Source: SAR202 cluster bacterium bin90
Lineage (GTDB): Bacteria > Chloroflexota > Dehalococcoidia > Lucifugimonadales > JADFKI01
DNA: 64,000 bases
Direction of reading: 5' to 3'
NCBI GenBank assembly: GCA_002238855.1
Contig: MPND01000015.1
Span: 1 to 64,000, forward strand
Every line of letters begins with the position of its first letter. Within the stretch, counting starts at the first letter, position 1. Positions 33,629-43,589 of the stretch are shown here, piece after piece. Below the pieces are notes generated by a model. The model ran no database searches. It was given only the letters and a program-made list of their open reading frames with translations, and was not told where the DNA came from. The position numbers and the translations under genes are program-made.

Positions 33629-36600
33629 CTATTTCACCACCCTGAACATATACTCAGGGGCAGGAGACAGATTTTCCGGCGCAATGCGAGATTCCGCTTG
33701 TCCCGGCGGCGTCCACAGCACCTCGAAGCGCGGAGAACCGGATGCCGCAACATATTCCAGGCGGATGCGGTTCCTCCCCGCAGAAAGCTCAACCTCCGTT
33801 TCTCTGTCAGACCGGGAATCGATTATCGTCTCGCCATCCAATATCAACTTCATCTCGCCGTGAACTTCATTCAACCTTAACCTGTATAGTCCTGCCTCCG
33901 GGACATTCAGCACTCCATCCCAGATGGCAAGATGCGCGCCCTCAACAACCGAGTTATACCAGAACGCGCCGCCAATTCCCGGCGTAACGCGCTGAGCATC
34001 GGGCAGGACGCGATCTATCTCTCTGGGATCCTCAATTCCCCTGAAGAATCGCCCCACCAATCCCACAGGACGAACATCGCCGTGATAAAGATTGCTAGCG
34101 GAAATTGGCACCAGAGGCGGCTCGCTGACACTTTCCTGTTCAGTTGCCTGCTTGCCATCGTTGAGGGGAATTGGTGGTTGACGCCAAAGTAGACGCAAGA
34201 CGCCGTCCGTTTCCTCCACGCGCGACCTCACTTCAAGCTCATGCAGACCTACCGCCGGCTCGATCACAACAACCCGCTCGTTATCCGACAAAATCGGCCT
34301 GCCATCCAGCAGCACTTCCGATGAAGCGCCGCCTTCGAGCCTGAAGACATACTCACCAGGATGCGTTACGTGCAGTGTGCCCTTCCACTCCACATCAAAG
34401 GGCACGTTTAAGGCATTGACCTCCAGCTTCCAGACACTCTCCGCGCTTCGCAGTATTTCCTCGACAACTTCCCCACTTTCCAGGGTTCTGCGCGATATAA
34501 GCCCCTGCGCCGCTTCCAGCTCCTCGCGTCCCACATACGCGGAGTAGTACAGCACATTGCCGCCCATTGGCGGCCTTATCTCGCGAAAGTCTGCGGTCGG
34601 ATAGTACGCCCTCAGCGTATCGTAGAATCCCGCTTCCCGTGGTTCCAAATATATAGCCGCGCCCTGCCACACCATCTTCGGATCAAGGGGAATATTCGTG
34701 GGCGCAGCGATTGTCTGGCGAGGATAGCGATGTCCGAAAAGGCTCGCCACGAGGCTGTGCCGGAACTGCCGCGACACCATCGGACTGTATCCTCTCTCAG
34801 CCTGATCAGCCATATCCCTTGCCATCAGGGTATCGTCCGTCGAGTAAGAAGCATACACTTCAGGGTCATTCGCCTGCGCTACGAAGTAGGTATTTATGTT
34901 CGCATAGGCGATGACCGCGAGCAGCACTGCGATGAGCGCTGCAGTCCCCGTTCGCAGCACAGGCATTTGCGCCGACCGCCCCAGGTCCCAGATGAAACCG
35001 ATTGCCACCGTTACCAACGCTATGACTGCAGGTATGACCGTAATGGTGCGCAGCGACTGCGGCGCTTCCCACGGTATCGTCAACACGCCGGGCATAATCA
35101 TTACGAGTATCCAGACAGGCAATACTAGAAACGCGGCGATTCGCCACCGCCACACGGCAACCACCAGCCCCAGCAGCATAAGCAGACCCGAGAAGACATC
35201 CAGCATCGGCGCACCGGGCAAATTGTGCCGACCGTTTGGATCGCCCTCGAAGTGGAACATCCCCAGATGACGAATCAAGCTTTCTCTTATAACCCGCGCC
35301 GTATCTCCCTCGTCGGCAACTGAGAATACTGAAGTAACCGCCGTTCGATCAAAGAACTCTCCCGGCTGCGTTAGCACGAATTGCGCCAGAGGAAGAACGA
35401 CCATCGCAGCAAACACCGCCATGATGCCGATATTCTGCACCAGCCGCCCACGCCGCTTTCCCGCCGTGATCAGTCCATGAACGAGCACAAACCCGATCAC
35501 CAGCGGAAACAGGCGATAGGCCGCGTAATACCACATCCCCAGTCCCAGGGCAGTCCCCGCAACCGCGAAATCCGCTCTGCCTCCGTTGCGCACAGCGCGA
35601 TATGTGAGCCAAGCGGTAAGCGCCGCGAAGAACGGTGCGGTTATGCCGTGCATGCCCGTGCGGCTCCAAATCACATCCCAGCGCATGACCGCCGTCAGGA
35701 ACGCCGCAACCAGTCCCATTGCTGATCCCAGCATATGCCGCATCATCAGGAACATTGCAACCACGCCCGCAAGTCCGAACACGACAGCAACGAGCCTACC
35801 CGTAGTTATGGAGATTCCAGCGAACTTTATCACCACTGCTATCGGCAAAAGGAACAGGCTCGGCAACTCCGTGAATGGGACAAACACCGGCAGATAGCCC
35901 AGGTCATCGGCCAGTCGTCTCGCCTGGTCGAGGTTGTCAGCCTCGTCGAACCACAGGCCCGGCGGAAAGCCGTCCAGGTTGTACAGCCGAATGGCCAGTG
36001 CAAAGAGCAGTATGAAGGCAAGCGCAGCCCACGGTAACATTGCGCGAGGTTCGAAAGTAACCTGATACCCGCGTCGGAATCTGGCGAAAAACGCAGACCA
36101 GCCACCCTCGAAGGCTGGCATGGCACCCAGCATTAGCGCCACCGACAGCCCATAGCTCCACCACGCCACCGAGTAAGGCGGTCCCTTGGGGAACATATAC
36201 AGGCTGAGCGCCGCCGCAAGAAGCCCCGCAGCCACCATCACAAAGCCGGCATGCCTCTCCGAAATGCCCAGTATCGAAATTGGTCTGCTAGGTGCAGCCT
36301 CCGCAGACCTCTCGCTCTGGACGAATGTAGGCACCGATGGCGATGTTGTTGCGCCGCCAGGAACGGCGACTGGCTGAGCAACAATTGCCTGCGCTGACTG
36401 CCCCCTCACCTGTACTGCCGCGATAGTAGATTCTTCTGTTTGCGGGAATGAGCCGCCAAATGCTGTACGCAGGTCGAACCAGAACAGCGACAGCGCCCTT
36501 CCCGACATCCCGCCCATCGCAACTATGCCCGCCAGCAGGCCCACCGCAGAAGGAGCGACCGCCCACGCGATGCCGACCAATGCATAGGAGAAAAGCGCAG

Positions 36601-36988
36601 CCGTGAACAGTATCAGAGCAGACGCCAGCAGAACTAGTCGCAGTTGAACCCTGTTAGACATCGGCGCTTGGGAGATGGACGCCACCGGCGCCGGAGCCTC
36701 ACTCACTGGTTCAGGTAACTGCGCGCCAGCCTGCAGCACTCGTCCGCAATTCTCACAAAACCTATACCCTACTGCATTCTGTGCCCCGCACGATCCACAG
36801 ACTACATGCGAGGAAATTGAATCGGACGGCTCCTCAGAATCGGACTCGTCAACTGACTGCATCGACGCCGGCAAAGCGCCGTCACCACGCAAGTTGTTTC
36901 CGCAAACAGCGCAGGTCCCGTGGCTTCTGGGGTTCTGAACTCCACATGCTTCGCAGGTTTTAGATGTGGAATCGGAGTGGTTGGTCAT
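33629..36988 (-). CDS. Zinc-ribbon / GT-C glycosyltransferase / PA14 membrane protein
   Basis: Large 1119-residue protein with an unusual domain order. Residues 12-29 and 64-81 are two CxxC...CxxC zinc ribbons (C12, C15, C26, C29; C64, C67, C78, C81). Two hydrophobic segments follow, then from about 235 to 700 a polytopic GT-C region like ArnT/PMT transferases, with the acidic motif 'LWFDEADNLDQAR' near its first external loop. The C-terminal third is periplasmic and holds two PA14-like beta-sandwich modules ('LEGGASSEVLLDGRPI', 'LNEVHGEMKLILDGETI'). Likely transfers sugars from polyprenyl-phosphate donors to cell-surface glycan or protein, with PA14 modules binding carbohydrate. Adjacent genes give no substrate clue. 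Confidence 0.85.
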   Translation of the reverse strand: MTNHSDSTSKTCEACGVQNPRSHGTCAVCGNNLRGDGALPASMQSVDESDSEEPSDSISSHVVCGSCGAQNAVGYRFCENCGRVLQAGAQLPEPVSEAPAPVASISQAPMSNRVQLRLVLLASALILFTAALFSYALVGIAWAVAPSAVGLLAGIVAMGGMSGRALSLFWFDLRTAFGGSFPQTEESTIAAVQVRGQSAQAIVAQPVAVPGGATTSPSVPTFVQSERSAEAAPSRPISILGISERHAGFVMVAAGLLAAALSLYMFPKGPPYSVAWWSYGLSVALMLGAMPAFEGGWSAFFARFRRGYQVTFEPRAMLPWAALAFILLFALAIRLYNLDGFPPGLWFDEADNLDQARRLADDLGYLPVFVPFTELPSLFLLPIAVVIKFAGISITTGRLVAVVFGLAGVVAMFLMMRHMLGSAMGLVAAFLTAVMRWDVIWSRTGMHGITAPFFAALTAWLTYRAVRNGGRADFAVAGTALGLGMWYYAAYRLFPLVIGFVLVHGLITAGKRRGRLVQNIGIMAVFAAMVVLPLAQFVLTQPGEFFDRTAVTSVFSVADEGDTARVIRESLIRHLGMFHFEGDPNGRHNLPGAPMLDVFSGLLMLLGLVVAVWRWRIAAFLVLPVWILVMIMPGVLTIPWEAPQSLRTITVIPAVIALVTVAIGFIWDLGRSAQMPVLRTGTAALIAVLLAVIAYANINTYFVAQANDPEVYASYSTDDTLMARDMADQAERGYSPMVSRQFRHSLVASLFGHRYPRQTIAAPTNIPLDPKMVWQGAAIYLEPREAGFYDTLRAYYPTADFREIRPPMGGNVLYYSAYVGREELEAAQGLISRRTLESGEVVEEILRSAESVWKLEVNALNVPFDVEWKGTLHVTHPGEYVFRLEGGASSEVLLDGRPILSDNERVVVIEPAVGLHELEVRSRVEETDGVLRLLWRQPPIPLNDGKQATEQESVSEPPLVPISASNLYHGDVRPVGLVGRFFRGIEDPREIDRVLPDAQRVTPGIGGAFWYNSVVEGAHLAIWDGVLNVPEAGLYRLRLNEVHGEMKLILDGETIIDSRSDRETEVELSAGRNRIRLEYVAASGSPRFEVLWTPPGQAESRIAPENLSPAPEYMFRVVK

Positions 36989-37002
36989 CGCGGTGAGGAA
37001 TG

Positions 37003-39360
37003 CTACACTGCGGGCGGGTCTTCCGTGGTAAGGACGCCCTTCTCGTAAAGCTCATCAATCTCCACAGGCGAATATCCAAGTGAGGCAAGCTTCTCACGGT
37101 TGTGCTCGCCTAGCAGCGGGGTCGGCCTGCTATCGATGGCGCGCGTCTCTCCGAAACTGATGCAGTTCGCGCAGTAGTGCATTTTGCCATAAGTAGCATG
37201 CTCATGTTCCACAATCATGCCGGTTGCAAGGATGTGCTTATCCTCGAAGTAGCCCACGTTGTACTGCTCCGTAACATCTGCGCAGCGTACGCCCGCCTCT
37301 CTCAACCGGCGCACGCAATCACTCGCCGTCTCACCCTCGAACGATTCGGCGAGGAGTCCCCATAGCACCTCGTCATTCTCGACACGCCTGGACGCCGTCG
37401 CGAATCGCGCATCTTCAAGAAGGTCGTCGCGCTCCATCGCCGCGCACAGATTCTCCCACTCTTGCTGGCTCTCAGCAATGAGATACAGCCAGCCTTCCTC
37501 CGTCTCAAATAGCCTGTGCAGCGCGCTCAGACCGTACTGTCCGCCATCGGCAATGGGCGGCGAGGTCTTGCCCTCGTATCTCAGAAAGTCATCCTCCCTC
37601 AGCACTGCTCCCGCATTCAGCAGGTTGCAGTCAACCTTCTGCCCCACACCAGTGCGCTCCCTTGCATAAAGCGCCATTATCGCTGCCAGCGCAACCATGC
37701 CGCCGGACGAAAAGTCGGTCGGCGCGAGTTGCGCAAGGAACACCGGAGGATTACCACGCCCACCCTGAGCGAACTGCAGACCCATCCACGCCTGTGCCAG
37801 CGGGTCAACTCCCGGACGATGCGCGTATGGCCCAGACCACCCAAATGCCGTCGTATGCGCCTCTATCAGACCCGGATTGAGCGACTCCAAAGCTTCTGCG
37901 CTGAGACCCATGCGGTCGGTTGCGCCGGGCCGCATGTTCGCCAGCATGATGTCCGCCTCTGTCGCAATTCGCTGCGCTATCTCCTGCCCCGCTTCCGTCT
38001 TCGTGTTCGCGGAAACCGAGCGCTTGTTGGAGTTCAGATAGAGGAAGTACTGCATTCCCGCTGGTCTCGAAATATCTCCATAGGGCGGCTCAAACTTGAT
38101 AATGTCCGCGCCAAGGTCACCGAGACACTTCCCAGCCGCAGGCCCAGCGATTACATTCGTCATCTCCATCACACGCACGCCCTCAAGCGGTGGCGAGTCA
38201 TCCCTGATCTCTGCCTCCTCCGGCTCCGGCAACTGTACATCGGCAATCTCGGACAGTACACGCTCTGTATGCTGCCCACGCATTGGACGCGGCCCGCGAA
38301 TCTCTCCGGGCGTCTGGGTAAACTTGAGTGGATTGCCCATCTGCGTAACTTCGCCAACAATCGGGTCATGCATTTCGAACAGCATATCGTTGGCAATAAC
38401 CTGCGAGTTAGTCATCGCCTCGTCCGTGGAACTAGCACGCGCGTATGGCACATCGGCATCCTCGAAGATGCGCTCCCACTCGGCACAGGGCTTAGTCTTC
38501 AGTACATTCGCAACAATGTCGAAAAGTTCCGCCCGCGCCTCTTCGCTCTCCGGACGCCTCCCATCGCCATAGCGCGGATTCGCCAGCAGGTCGGCGATAC
38601 CCATCACGGTCGCTGCAATGTCAACGAAGCCCCCATGAATGCAGCCAATCTGAATCCAGTTACCGTCGGCGCACTCAAACACGCTGTAGAATGGCCCGCC
38701 GCCGGCAGTAGTCAGCTGGAACGGCCGCTGCTCCAGGCGTTCGCCTATCACCTTCGGCGCAAACATCATAGCTCCCGCCATCACCGATGTGTCCACCTTC
38801 CGACCATACCCAGTCTTTTCCCTCGCGTACAGCGATGCCGTTATGCCCTGCGCCGCCAGCACCGCAGTCCCTAGATTCACGACAGGATGCACAACATGCA
38901 CAGGTCCCTTCCGAAAGCCGGGCTGCGAGGCCAGAATACCCATGCGCGCCATCACCAGATGCTCGTCTCCCGGTTCGTCTCGCATAGGGCCTCGCTTGCC
39001 GTAGGCAGTGATCGAGCAATGCACCAGGCGAGGATTAATCCGGCGCAACCCACCATAGTCAACTATCGCCTGAAGCGGCGAGCTTGGCTCGAAGTCTTCG
39101 ATGAGCACATCGGCATTCACCACCAGCTTCCTGAAAGCTTCCTGCTCGGCAGAAATGTCTAGCTCGACGCTCTCCTTCCCACGATCCCAGACCATGTAGA
39201 TTGGCTGCGTCCGGTCATTGGCATCGTCCGGCGATTCAATGCGAATTACGCGCGCGCCATTATCGCAAAGAAACATGCCTGCTAATGCGCCAGGTCTGTC
39301 CCGCGTCAGGTCTAGTACTGTGATTCCGTCAAGCGCTCCGGGCATTTTCCTCAGTCCCAT
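37003..39360 (-). CDS. Double-domain class III CoA transferase (CaiB/BaiF family)
   Basis: 785 residues, about twice the usual length: two CaiB/BaiF domains in tandem (about 1-370 and 390-785). Each begins with the family opening ('LDGITVLDLTRDRPGALAG'; 'LEGVRVMEMTNVIAGPAAG') and each keeps an Asp in the right context ('KVDTSVMAG', 'KVDCNLLNAG'), so both active sites may work. Class III transferases move CoA between carboxylic acids. ATG 39345 is an alternative start with GAGG close upstream. Its 3' end is 14 nt from the glycosyltransferase start. Fused forms probably replace a homodimer or two-subunit pair. Confidence 0.9.
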   Translation of the reverse strand: MGLRKMPGALDGITVLDLTRDRPGALAGMFLCDNGARVIRIESPDDANDRTQPIYMVWDRGKESVELDISAEQEAFRKLVVNADVLIEDFEPSSPLQAIVDYGGLRRINPRLVHCSITAYGKRGPMRDEPGDEHLVMARMGILASQPGFRKGPVHVVHPVVNLGTAVLAAQGITASLYAREKTGYGRKVDTSVMAGAMMFAPKVIGERLEQRPFQLTTAGGGPFYSVFECADGNWIQIGCIHGGFVDIAATVMGIADLLANPRYGDGRRPESEEARAELFDIVANVLKTKPCAEWERIFEDADVPYARASSTDEAMTNSQVIANDMLFEMHDPIVGEVTQMGNPLKFTQTPGEIRGPRPMRGQHTERVLSEIADVQLPEPEEAEIRDDSPPLEGVRVMEMTNVIAGPAAGKCLGDLGADIIKFEPPYGDISRPAGMQYFLYLNSNKRSVSANTKTEAGQEIAQRIATEADIMLANMRPGATDRMGLSAEALESLNPGLIEAHTTAFGWSGPYAHRPGVDPLAQAWMGLQFAQGGRGNPPVFLAQLAPTDFSSGGMVALAAIMALYARERTGVGQKVDCNLLNAGAVLREDDFLRYEGKTSPPIADGGQYGLSALHRLFETEEGWLYLIAESQQEWENLCAAMERDDLLEDARFATASRRVENDEVLWGLLAESFEGETASDCVRRLREAGVRCADVTEQYNVGYFEDKHILATGMIVEHEHATYGKMHYCANCISFGETRAIDSRPTPLLGEHNREKLASLGYSPVEIDELYEKGVLTTEDPPAV

Positions 39361-39550
39361 CGCTTCTGTCTGTACTCGCCAAGTGGCGATTCACCGCCCA
39401 CATAGCCGATATCATTTAGGTCAAAAGATGCCGCAAATTGTAACATGGACACGGTGAGAATACAGGACATCTCACCCAGCATCTGGCACACGATTTGTGA
39501 TGCGCCGCCACTCAGTCTGAAGGCGAAACTATGTCCCCCCACAACACCGA

Positions 39551-40663
39551 TCACTCAAGCGTCGTCACGCGGTGTGCCTTTATCCAGTCCCAGTCCAGCT
39601 CCAACCCAAGGCCGGGAGCGGTTGGTGCTTTCAAAATACCCCTGTTTGGAGCGATGTCCTCGACCACCCCGAACTGGTGCGCCTCCGTCGGCAGCCAGTA
39701 CTCGTAGTAAGCGCAGTTCGACACCGAGCAGATTACATGCACGTTCGCGATGTTCAGTAGCGAGTTCCCTGCCGTGCCAATCTCGCAGTTCATACCAAAC
39801 CCTTCCGCCATCGAGCACAGCTTCTTCAGTCCTGTAATCCCCAGTTTCCGCGCAGTGCCTCGAACCAGCCGGAGCGCGCCCATGCTGATGTAGTGATAAC
39901 CCGTCTGAAACTGGTTCTCAGGCTTGTCGCTCATGCAGATTGGCGTAAGCAGACGCCTGCTGAGTTCAGCGATGTTGTCGTACTCGTGAGCTGGTATCGG
40001 GTCCTCGAACCAGTAAAATCCAAGATCGTCAGCAGCGCTTCCCACATCCAGGGCCTTGCGGAAATCGTACCCATTGTTGGGATCGAGCATCAGCTCCACA
40101 TCGTTCCCAACAATATCTCTGACACCCGCCATCATCTCGAACACGTCCGAGTTACCCATCACGCCCGGGTGTATCTTGTACGCTCGAAACCCAGAATCCA
40201 TCAACTGCTGCGCCTCCTCGAAGTAGCCCTCCGCCGACTCATGCCGTGGCGGATAGGTAGCATAGACCTCAGTCTCGTCCCGATTCGCACCCAGAAGCCT
40301 GTATACCGGCACTCCCGCCGCCTTCCCCGCAATGTCCCACAGGGCCACATCCACCGGCGCCCATGCGTTCATATTCAGACCCCGCCGGCCGCTCAGTATC
40401 GGCAGCCGGCTCCACAGCCGCTCCCGCCCGAAGGCGTCCTGCCCCAGGATCTCCGGCTTCAGCACATTCAGAATCGGCCCGAACTGTCCGCCCCCACCTC
40501 CTCTGAAATCCCCTACAAAGCAGTTCCCCTCGATTCCCTCATCAGTCATGATTCGTAGTACGCCCTGCTCCACTTCGCCGTGAAACCGTCCCAGGTCTGA
40601 ATCCAGCCCTGTATCCGGCAGCAGGCGCCGCACGACCTCTATCTTCACATCGGTAATCTTCAT
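39551..40663 (-). CDS. Enolase-superfamily enzyme (mandelate racemase-like)
   Basis: 370 residues from ATG 40663, preferred over 40687 because GGAG lies 7 nt upstream and the product then opens MKITDVKIE like its relatives. Barrel residues: 'AYKIHPG' (base region, Lys-x-His), 'LDPNNGYDF', 'WFEDPIPAHEY', and 'CMSDKPEN', where the third metal ligand is not the usual Glu of GE. The C-terminus ends 'PGLGLELDWDWI'. Probably acts on a sugar acid. Divergently arranged with the D-aminoacylase gene at 40833; the gap holds an inverted repeat CAGGGCA-N10-TGCCCTG (40703-40726) that could be an operator. Confidence 0.9.
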   Translation of the reverse strand: MKITDVKIEVVRRLLPDTGLDSDLGRFHGEVEQGVLRIMTDEGIEGNCFVGDFRGGGGGQFGPILNVLKPEILGQDAFGRERLWSRLPILSGRRGLNMNAWAPVDVALWDIAGKAAGVPVYRLLGANRDETEVYATYPPRHESAEGYFEEAQQLMDSGFRAYKIHPGVMGNSDVFEMMAGVRDIVGNDVELMLDPNNGYDFRKALDVGSAADDLGFYWFEDPIPAHEYDNIAELSRRLLTPICMSDKPENQFQTGYHYISMGALRLVRGTARKLGITGLKKLCSMAEGFGMNCEIGTAGNSLLNIANVHVICSVSNCAYYEYWLPTEAHQFGVVEDIAPNRGILKAPTAPGLGLELDWDWIKAHRVTTLE

Positions 40664-40832
40664 CTCGTATCTCCGCCCTTTGCACATTTGACTTGCCGAC
40701 GGCAGGGCAACCCTCAGTCTGCCCTGAAAGCGCGCCTATTGTAGCAGACCGAATAATGCAACCCCCGCACAATCCAAAAGCCTGCTATCATCCACAACTG
40801 ACGATAACCCTCGCTCGGGAATGGAGATGAAG

Positions 40833-42407
40833 ATGCTGGATATTCTGATTGCTAACGGCCAGGTAATAGATGGGACTGGAAGCGCGGGTTACTACGCCGC
40901 AGTGGGTATTGAGGACGATACCGTCTCCATCCACAGGGGCGACATATCCCACATCGAAGCCGCGAGAACGATCGATGCTACAGGCTACGTGGTCTGCCCC
41001 GGCTTCATCGACCTGCACTCCCACGCAGGTCTGACGATGCTCGGCGCGCCGCACCACGACCCAAAGGTGCGGCAGGGCGTGACCACCGAACTCGTTGGCA
41101 TCGACGGCATCTCGCACGCCCCGTTTAAGTCTCAGGACGAGCTTCACCGCTACATCTGGCTGGACTCCGGACTGAACGGCTACCCACCGATGCCGGCGGA
41201 CTGGCTGTCAGTGGCCGACTACCTCGGCAAGTTCGACGACACCGTGGCCATCAACGTCGCCTACATCCTCGGCAACTCTCCCGTCCGAATCTGGTCCGTC
41301 GGCTGGAACGACAGGCCACCCACCGACGCCGAGATGGCAGACATGAAGGCAGTCACACGCGAGGCAATGGAAGAGGGTGCCTGGGGTCTATCCACAGGAC
41401 TCGACTACCCGCCCGGCGCATACGCATCCACCGACGAGCTTGTCGAGCTGTCCGACACAGTGGCAAGCATGGGCGGCTTCTACCACACGCACACCCGCGC
41501 CAGTCTACGCGCTCAGGGACTGCTCGCCCCTTGGGAAGAGGCTATCGACATTGGGCGGCGGTCCGGCATCCCCATCCACCTGACCCACTATCGTCAGAGC
41601 GAGCAGGGCACAGGTAGTCACCTGGACTACCTCGGCCTAGTGGAAGACGCCCGCTCTGATGGCATGGATGTAACCTTCGACTGCTACACCTACCCATACT
41701 CAGGCACAACCATCACCATCGGCCTGCCCCACTGGGCAAAGGACGGAGGCCCCGAAAGACTGATGGCGGCACTCCGCGACCCCAACGACCGGAAGCGGAT
41801 GGCAGCCGAAGTCTCCCCCGATAGGCTTCGAGACAACTGGCTCACGAACTTCACCCAGCCGCAGAACAAGCAGTACGAAGGCAGGCTCATAACCGACATT
41901 GCCGAGATGCGCCAGCAGGAACCTGCCGAAGCGCTATTCGACCTCTTGCTTGAGGAGAATTTAGGAATATCAACCGTCGGGCTGGGCACCAACCCGCATA
42001 CTCTCCACGCCTTCGTCTCCCACCCTGCAGGCATGATAGCCTCCGACGCCATACTGTTCGGCGAATACCCGAATCCGCGCACATATGGCTGCTTCCCAAT
42101 CGTGCTTGCAGAATTCGTTCGTGCCGAAAAACACCTCCGACTCCCGGAAGCGATCCGCAAGATGACCTCGTTCCCCGCCCAGCGCCTTGGCCTGCCAGAC
42201 CGTGGCATCCTGCGAGACGGCTTCAGAGCTGACATCGTTGTATTCGACCCGGCGACCGTCAAAACCACCGCCACCCGCGAAGACCCGCACCACTACCCCA
42301 TTGGAATCGACTACGTCATCGTCAACGGCAAAGTCGTCATTGATAGCGGCGAGAATACCGGCGCACTGCCGGGACGCGCCCTTCGCAGGGGCCACGCGGC
42401 GACCTGA
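40833..42407 (+). CDS. N-acyl-D-amino-acid deacylase-like amidohydrolase
   Basis: 524 residues from ATG 40833, which has GGAG (40823-40826) 6 nt upstream; ATGs at 40821 and 40827 are in frame but lie in the ribosome site. 'GFIDLHSHAG' holds the metal His pair (H62, H64); 'FYHTHTRASLRAQG' and 'IPIHLTHYRQSEQG' give further ligands; the C-terminal 'YGCFPIVLAEFVRAEKHLRL' region matches its paralogue at 31888-33465. Lacks a signal peptide. The neighbouring genes on + are the broken cyclase; on - the divergent enolase-superfamily gene. Confidence 0.9.
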   Translation: MLDILIANGQVIDGTGSAGYYAAVGIEDDTVSIHRGDISHIEAARTIDATGYVVCPGFIDLHSHAGLTMLGAPHHDPKVRQGVTTELVGIDGISHAPFKSQDELHRYIWLDSGLNGYPPMPADWLSVADYLGKFDDTVAINVAYILGNSPVRIWSVGWNDRPPTDAEMADMKAVTREAMEEGAWGLSTGLDYPPGAYASTDELVELSDTVASMGGFYHTHTRASLRAQGLLAPWEEAIDIGRRSGIPIHLTHYRQSEQGTGSHLDYLGLVEDARSDGMDVTFDCYTYPYSGTTITIGLPHWAKDGGPERLMAALRDPNDRKRMAAEVSPDRLRDNWLTNFTQPQNKQYEGRLITDIAEMRQQEPAEALFDLLLEENLGISTVGLGTNPHTLHAFVSHPAGMIASDAILFGEYPNPRTYGCFPIVLAEFVRAEKHLRLPEAIRKMTSFPAQRLGLPDRGILRDGFRADIVVFDPATVKTTATREDPHHYPIGIDYVIVNGKVVIDSGENTGALPGRALRRGHAAT

Positions 42408-42440
42408 ATCCGCAGCTGGCCCTCCATTTTGTTCGTGCAA

Positions 42441-42469
42441 ATGACATCAGGACTGAATGGCGATATACT
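42441..42469 (+). promoter_or_regulatory. Predicted promoter of the cyclase-family gene
   Basis: ATGACA (42441-42446), 17-bp spacer, TATACT (42464-42469), five of six matches each. It lies about 80 nt before the cyclase start in the 143-nt intergenic gap. Confidence 0.5.
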
Positions 42470-42550
42470 TACCCGCGACTTAATTGAGACTCAGCCACGA
42501 ACTAGGCTGAAAACTGGCGCAACCGGTCAGCAGCACGAAGGAGATCACAC

Positions 42551-43574
42551 ATGCCAGCGCAGATTCCCACCGAAGAAGAAGTCCTGAGTTACTTTGACAC
42601 ACTGTCCAACTGGGGACGCTGGGGGGAAGACGATCAGCACGGCACGCTCAACTTCCTCACGCAAGAGAAGACGAAGCAAGCCGTATCACTGGTGCAGGAA
42701 GGAACCACGGTTTCCTGCTCGCGCACCGTCACCTGGACACCAGAAGCCGACCACATGTCCACTCCGCTGCATTTCATGCTTGAGAGCGGCGAAGGCTGGG
42801 CAAGCGGCGACAAGGTGACGAATCGCCCAAGCCAGGCTTCAACCGACTTCTTCGGTATGGCATTTGACGGCTACCACATCACACCCCCAGGCAGCACTTC
42901 GCCCCTTTTTTTTCTGGGGGGTGAAGTAAAAGCGAGCCACCGCCGACCACAGCACACACATGGACAGCCTTGCCCACTTCTTCTGGCAGGGCAAAATGTA
43001 CAACGGTCGCCCGACACATCTCGTCTCCACAGGCTTGGGAGCTACCGTAGAGTCAATCGAGCTGGCTGGTGAAGGTGTTGCGACGCGCGGCGTCCTTGTT
43101 GACGCGCCAATGATTCGCGGCGTCGATTGGATAGAGCGCGGAGAAGGCGTCATGCCCGAAGACATCCTCGCGGCCGAAGAGCGATGCGGCTTCACGATCG
43201 AAGAGGGCGACGTGCTTCTCGTACGCACCGGAAACCTGCACCGCCGCAATGTCGAGGGCCCCGTCAATCCCCGCGAAGAGGGCTCACCCGCGTGCCAGGC
43301 GGCGTGCCTCCCGCTGTTCCACGAGCGCGGCATCGCCGTTCTCGGCAGCGACACCGGCAATGACGTCATGCCCAGCCAGTATGAGAGTATGTCCAATCCC
43401 ATCCATCAGGTTGGCATCGTAGCTATGGGACTTTGGATACTCGACAACCCCAATCTCGAAGACTTGGCGGCAGCCTGTAGGGAACGCAACAGGTGGGAGT
43501 TCATGATAACCATCAATCCTCTGCGCCTGTCCAACACCACCGGCTCGCCCGTCAACCCAATCGCGATCTTCTAG
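42551..43574 (+). pseudogene. Cyclase / kynurenine-formamidase-like gene broken by a 73-bp insertion
   Basis: Two reading frames together make one cyclase-family metal hydrolase. The first (from 42551) runs MPAQIPTEEEVLSYFD... to 'DFFGMAFDGYHIT'; the second resumes as 'HMDSLAHFFWQGKMYNG' and continues to the normal C-terminus 'TGSPVNPIAIF' at 43574. The foreign 73 nt between them (42885-42957) change the frame and separate the first His of the metal motif HxDxxxH (HMDSLAH) from its upstream context. Translation of the first frame ends out of phase at 43072; the 3' frame has an internal ATG at 42960 but lacks that His and the N-terminal half. Intact relatives hydrolyse N-formylkynurenine or related amides/lactones. 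Assembly artefact cannot be excluded. Confidence 0.85.
42885..42957 (+). other. 73-bp insertion with T8/G6 runs and stem-loop
   Basis: Sequence absent from the expected gene, bounded by CACAC on the left (42880-42884) and on the right (42955-42959), compatible with a short target duplication. Inside, ACTTCGCCCC and GGGGGGTGAAGT can pair (10 bp, one G-T) around a loop with eight T; an alternative stem pairs CCCCCAG (42884-42890) with CTGGGGG (42914-42920). I saw no second copy in the window. Could be a tiny non-autonomous element, a repair insertion, or an assembly error. Confidence 0.6.
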
Positions 43575-43589
43575 ATAGTCTGCTATTTG

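Noticed and set aside
37516-38874. Long antisense reading frame (452 codons) on + across the CoA-transferase gene
   Set aside because: The minus strand encodes an unmistakable double CaiB/BaiF protein; the + frame is Arg/His-rich low-quality translation, typical of a shadow in GC-rich DNA.
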